Origin: Sporosarcina sp. FSL W8-0480
GTDB taxonomy: Bacteria > Bacillota > Bacilli > Bacillales_A > Planococcaceae
DNA: 64,000 nucleotides
Assembly (NCBI RefSeq): GCF_037963765.1
Contig: NZ_CP150166.1
Coordinates: 248,001-312,000 of the forward strand
Direction: 5' to 3'
The notes under the pieces were generated by a model. It saw only the letters and a program-made list of their open reading frames with translations, did not search any database and was not told the origin of the DNA. Positions 60,653-64,000 of the stretch are shown here, piece by piece; position 1 is the first letter of the stretch, and the number at the start of each line of letters is the position of its first letter. Made by a program: the position numbers and the translations under genes.

Positions 60653-62008
60653 ATGTATAATGCAAAATATCGATTCGTCTGGAAGGCGATAAAATACAAT
60701 AGAAAACAAGGTGGAGAAATTGTAAGTACACCTTCATTTATTATTGGTCTAGAGGATAGAGAAACAAAAGAAGTTTTCCCTCATCCCATAAGCCATTTTT
60801 TGTATAAGAAATACCATAGAAACTCGGGTTCAGTAAATACTGAATTAACTGTGGCGCAAATTATTGTTCCCTTCTTGAACTTTGTATTAGATAAAGTGAA
60901 TCAAGAAGCGTTAAATTATACTGCAATCAAAGGATTGGTTGACTTACAAGAGTGTCATGCTAATGCTTATTTACAATATTGTGTAGATGAAAAATCAAAT
61001 AAGAATAGCACTTTAGAAATGAAAGAGAACTTTTTATCCAAGTTTTATAAGTACTTATGGGATGAAAAAGTATTAAAGCATAAGCCCAGATTCAAGTTAG
61101 TTTCAGTAAGAACAGGAAAAGAAATCAGAAAAGTCTATAAAATAGACTTTACCTACAAGAAGACAGATGAAACTCTTTTACGTGAGAAGATTAAAAGAAA
61201 AGATTTAGTTCCTCAAAATCATGAATCTAACGAGAACAGAATCTTTATTCGTTTGCAATATATTCGAGAGATACTTTACGTAGCAAAGCATGAAGTACCT
61301 GATATAGCATTTGGAGTGGCTTTACAAATTTTTGGAGGGTTACGTAAAGGTGAAGTCGTAAACCTGACTAGAACAGCTTTAAAGTCGCAAAATGGGCAAG
61401 ATTATGGTGTTGAAGGATTAGTGATACTTGTCAGGGATCGTCAACTTGATTTATTTAATAGGTTTGAGGATGTTTCAACAATGCAGGTGAAAAATCCAAG
61501 AGACCAATCATGTCTTATTGATCCAATTTTAAATTATCTATATAAAAATCATATGGAAGTGGTACTTAAAAAGGTGAAAGGACCTAAACAGCCTAATGCA
61601 TTGTTTTATAATACGGAAGGAAATTCAATGTCTGCCGACACGTATGATAAGCGCTTTTTAAAATTAAAGAATGCTTATTTAGGGATGTTATTAGGTACAG
61701 AAGGTAGATATCAGGATTATTTAGACTTCTCTCAAACAAAGTGGCGCTCTCATATAGGGAGAGGAGTATTTACAAACATGTGTTTAGATGCTGGATTTAA
61801 TGAAAAACAGACGGCCGTATTACGAGGTGATAGATCTACTCAATCAATGGAGTCATATTTTGATATTATAACTGCCACTTATAATATTCGAAAGGCTTTA
61901 GGCTTACTCTCTCCAGATCAATCTAGTAATATAGCAAACTTAAATATGCCAATAAATAATAAAATGTGGAAGGAGGTTCAAGAATTTGGGTCAGGACTTA
62001 GAAATTAA
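60653..62008 (+). CDS. Tyrosine recombinase (mobile-element integrase)
   Basis: 451 residues from ATG 60653 (GGAGGAGGGG upstream). N-terminal arm/core-binding region, then catalytic residues: Arg in QIFGGLRKGEVVNLT, HIGR in WRSHIGRGVFTNMCLDAG (HxxR), and the Tyr in STQSMESYFDI. Larger than phage integrases and overlapping the next gene by about 23 bases, as in multi-gene recombinase operons such as Tn554 tnpABC. Probably the mover of the resistance island. Confidence 0.88.
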   Translation: MYNAKYRFVWKAIKYNRKQGGEIVSTPSFIIGLEDRETKEVFPHPISHFLYKKYHRNSGSVNTELTVAQIIVPFLNFVLDKVNQEALNYTAIKGLVDLQECHANAYLQYCVDEKSNKNSTLEMKENFLSKFYKYLWDEKVLKHKPRFKLVSVRTGKEIRKVYKIDFTYKKTDETLLREKIKRKDLVPQNHESNENRIFIRLQYIREILYVAKHEVPDIAFGVALQIFGGLRKGEVVNLTRTALKSQNGQDYGVEGLVILVRDRQLDLFNRFEDVSTMQVKNPRDQSCLIDPILNYLYKNHMEVVLKKVKGPKQPNALFYNTEGNSMSADTYDKRFLKLKNAYLGMLLGTEGRYQDYLDFSQTKWRSHIGRGVFTNMCLDAGFNEKQTAVLRGDRSTQSMESYFDIITATYNIRKALGLLSPDQSSNIANLNMPINNKMWKEVQEFGSGLRN

Positions 62009-64000
62009 CTTTAACGATTACATGACAATCTACGAGATAGCCGAAGAGAAGTTTAATAAGAAGCCCAATAATTACTATTTTATTTACAAATTAGAAGAAT
62101 CCATATCAAAATTACCAGCTGAATGTAAGATTTCAAAGGTCGAATTCAGAGAAAAATATTACGTTGAAAAATATGATAAAAATATTAAAAACTTATATTT
62201 GAAAGAAGATGTAAAACGTTTTTTTAGAAATTATGTACCAAAGGCATCTCTCAAGGCAAAACTAAAAAAAGTTGTTAGCGACGCTACAATTCACAAATAT
62301 TATAAAAAACTAAACCCAACTGAAATTATACTTGGTGGAAATTTAGATGTTTTTGTTTCAATAGAAATAGCACAAGAACTAACTGAGATAATAAACACAG
62401 TGGCAGGCAAGGGACAATGGGGGTGGAGAACTCATACTTTCGAAAAATATAAAAATCAACACAACTATTTGTCACTTGATGAGGTTATGAAAAAATTAAA
62501 TTGTTCTTATGCGACTACTCAAAGGTTAATTAAAGAAAAGTTGTTATTCGTGTCAGATAAATATGGAGACAGAATGCTTTTTGAAAAAGAGCACGTATTC
62601 GAATTGTTTTCTGAACAAGCAAGGCTTATTGAAAAATATAGCAACAATTATTACACAGCGAAGCAAATTCAAGCGAAATATAGTAATGCTTTTGCGCAAT
62701 ATATAAAAGGCGGAGAAGATAAGGTTCGAATAAAGGTAACAAAAGTTGATCCCCCACTGCTATTAATCTCACACTTTGGTGTTCAAATGAAACTCTATGA
62801 AAAAAACGAAATTGATAATCTATGGGCGGATTATAAGCTTTATTTGGATATGAATTCTATGTCGATAGAAGATCCTTTTGAAGATTTTCTTTTCAAAGTT
62901 GAGCAAGTGTTAAATATTAAATTTACAAAAACTCAGCAAAACACAAAATTATTATGGTATCAGTATGTTGAAAAATACCTTCTTAGGACTAGGATGTCTG
63001 ATAAGAATAGAATTACATTTCTAACTAATCAATTTGCCAGATGTACGGAAATAATATTCACTACTTTTAATAAAGAAATATACTCCTATTCTGGAAAAGA
63101 AATCAATAGTAAATTTCTTAACGATACACCTAATATTAGAAGAAGTTATCAAGGGGATTTCTATTATTTCTTAAAACAAATGCTTGAAACTTTTACTATG
63201 GAAGGATTACCTTTACCGTATAGCGTAGATGAATTAAATGACCCAAGAACCTTTAAAAGAATTAAGGAAGTAGCCACGGATATTTATTCTTTAGAGGAAT
63301 ATCATGAGCTATACAAATATACCAATCGTGTAGGATTTCATAAAGAGAAAGCAATACAAGATGTTACTGAGTTAATCCAAAGCATGAATTATACAAAGTA
63401 TAAACGATACGACAGTTGCTGGTTATATATTCTAGTTCAATTAACAAATAATTGGAGACATAGTACCGTACTATCACAAATTCCAAGAATTGATCTATCA
63501 ACTACCTCAATTGAAAACTTGGAGTGGTTAAAGAGAAATGATCCTTCGGTGGAGGATGCAAACAATATCATTTATCAAATTAGCAGGTATGTAACAAAAA
63601 TAAATAAAACAGATGTAAGTGCTGAAGGAATATTTACTATTGGTGAGCCACTCAAAGTTGCTTTTGCAACTGCGATAAGTATTTGTGAGTTTCGTAGAAG
63701 AGCAACATTGGATAGTAGTTCTACCTTAATAGATTTATCAGGTCATTTAGTGAAAAAATATAATCCACATAAAGATTTCTTTTCAGAGTTTACTAATGGA
63801 TTTAAATTTGAAAACAGAAAGATGAATAGAACTCTTAACACTCTAATCTGGTCAGTGCTTAGACATATGGGGAAAGGGTTAAAAGAATCACAAGTATCAA
63901 GAAGCCACTTGCAAGATCAAACAACCATTAACCATTATATTAAGCTATCTAACGAACAAGTGAAGAATCTTGTGGATGAATTGTTTGAAAGAAATCAATT
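61986..64000 (+). CDS. Large partner protein of the recombinase (possibly a divergent tyrosine recombinase), partial
   Basis: Starts at TTG 61986, seven bases after AGGAGGT inside the end of the recombinase gene, and stays open for 671 codons to the window edge. An HTH-like segment is seen in LSLDEVMKKLNCSYATTQRL (about residues 163-182). Near the right edge LRHMGKGLKESQVSRSHL, then QDQTTINHYIKLS, loosely recalls the HxxG...Tyr end of tyrosine recombinases, with ICEFRRRA as a possible Arg motif. Very Lys/Asn/Tyr-rich. Large second proteins are known in multi-recombinase transposons; the family here is not recognised. Confidence 0.75.
   Translation, partial: MGQDLEINFNDYMTIYEIAEEKFNKKPNNYYFIYKLEESISKLPAECKISKVEFREKYYVEKYDKNIKNLYLKEDVKRFFRNYVPKASLKAKLKKVVSDATIHKYYKKLNPTEIILGGNLDVFVSIEIAQELTEIINTVAGKGQWGWRTHTFEKYKNQHNYLSLDEVMKKLNCSYATTQRLIKEKLLFVSDKYGDRMLFEKEHVFELFSEQARLIEKYSNNYYTAKQIQAKYSNAFAQYIKGGEDKVRIKVTKVDPPLLLISHFGVQMKLYEKNEIDNLWADYKLYLDMNSMSIEDPFEDFLFKVEQVLNIKFTKTQQNTKLLWYQYVEKYLLRTRMSDKNRITFLTNQFARCTEIIFTTFNKEIYSYSGKEINSKFLNDTPNIRRSYQGDFYYFLKQMLETFTMEGLPLPYSVDELNDPRTFKRIKEVATDIYSLEEYHELYKYTNRVGFHKEKAIQDVTELIQSMNYTKYKRYDSCWLYILVQLTNNWRHSTVLSQIPRIDLSTTSIENLEWLKRNDPSVEDANNIIYQISRYVTKINKTDVSAEGIFTIGEPLKVAFATAISICEFRRRATLDSSSTLIDLSGHLVKKYNPHKDFFSEFTNGFKFENRKMNRTLNTLIWSVLRHMGKGLKESQVSRSHLQDQTTINHYIKLSNEQVKNLVDELFERNQ

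Larger units (their letters stand above)
50892..64000. mobile_element. Putative acquired resistance island (right end outside window)
   Basis: AT-richer than the left part, with lincosamide and macrolide resistance-like genes, a Bce-type module, a truncated VOC gene and two recombinase-like genes at the right. Left boundary is set at the end of the MocR gene only because composition and content change there; no attachment site was identified. Confidence 0.45.

Overview
The window looks like chromosome from a low-GC Gram-positive member of the Bacillales, most probably a Planococcaceae/Sporosarcina-like organism. This is inferred from gene content: two T-box leaders, YxlEFG, YqeY, YflT and YusW homologues, a CatE-like/HxlR pair, a GlnK/GlnL-type two-component system, AGGAGG ribosome sites with many TTG and GTG starts, and a SigB-type promoter. 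No rRNA, tRNA or CRISPR array was seen.

Layout. 1-5.7 kb: VOC protein (cut by the window edge), AI-2E-family transporter, CatE-like dioxygenase divergent from an HxlR regulator, L,D-transpeptidase, a P-loop kinase-like protein overlapping a nucleotidyltransferase, and an unusual fusion of a Cro/C1-type HTH to a degenerate F1-ATPase beta-like domain. 5.8-8.1 kb: two paralogous small genes flank a 20/21-bp repeat array that was split by an intact IS256-family element with an 8-bp target duplication. 8.2-11.7 kb: an operon in which a Tat-signal subunit and a GMC oxidoreductase are followed directly by tatA and tatC. 11.8-14.7 kb: YflT-like stress protein, a small gene, yxlEFG-like ABC operon. 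14.7-17.4 kb: an Fnr-box promoter drives a radical SAM/SPASM enzyme and a HemY-type oxidase. 17.5-27 kb: ECF sigma/anti-sigma pair, AlaX editing protein, ProS with T-box, housekeeping genes and lipoproteins. 27-31 kb: ABC-F gene behind an elaborate double leader, ogt, wrbA. 31-42 kb: BrnQ with T-box, two LLM flavin oxidoreductases (one preceded by nearly the same 27-bp operator as the CatE/HxlR pair), a membrane protein that seems to start at ATT, EamA exporter with divergent LysR, and a GlnK/GlnL-like pair next to a glutamate/dicarboxylate symporter with matching binding boxes. 42-50.9 kb: a three-gene beta-propeller lipoprotein/two-component operon, a membrane MutS-like ATPase, a DsbA-family protein and a MocR regulator.

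From about 50.9 kb to the right edge the DNA is visibly more AT-rich and reads as an acquired resistance island: an Lnu(B)-like lincosamide nucleotidyltransferase behind a transcription attenuator, a truncated VOC/Ble gene, a convergent Bce-type peptide-sensing/detoxification module, a TetR-alpha/beta hydrolase-Mph(B)-like operon (the hydrolase resembles macrolide esterases of the EstT type), then a tyrosine recombinase overlapping a very long partner gene that runs off the window.

The least explained items are the HTH/F1-beta-like fusion (4621-5673), the repeat array with its paralogous small genes (5865-8116), and the dual leader of the ABC-F gene (27195-27473). All coordinates and motifs come from reading the sequence; family assignments are by motif recognition without database searches.
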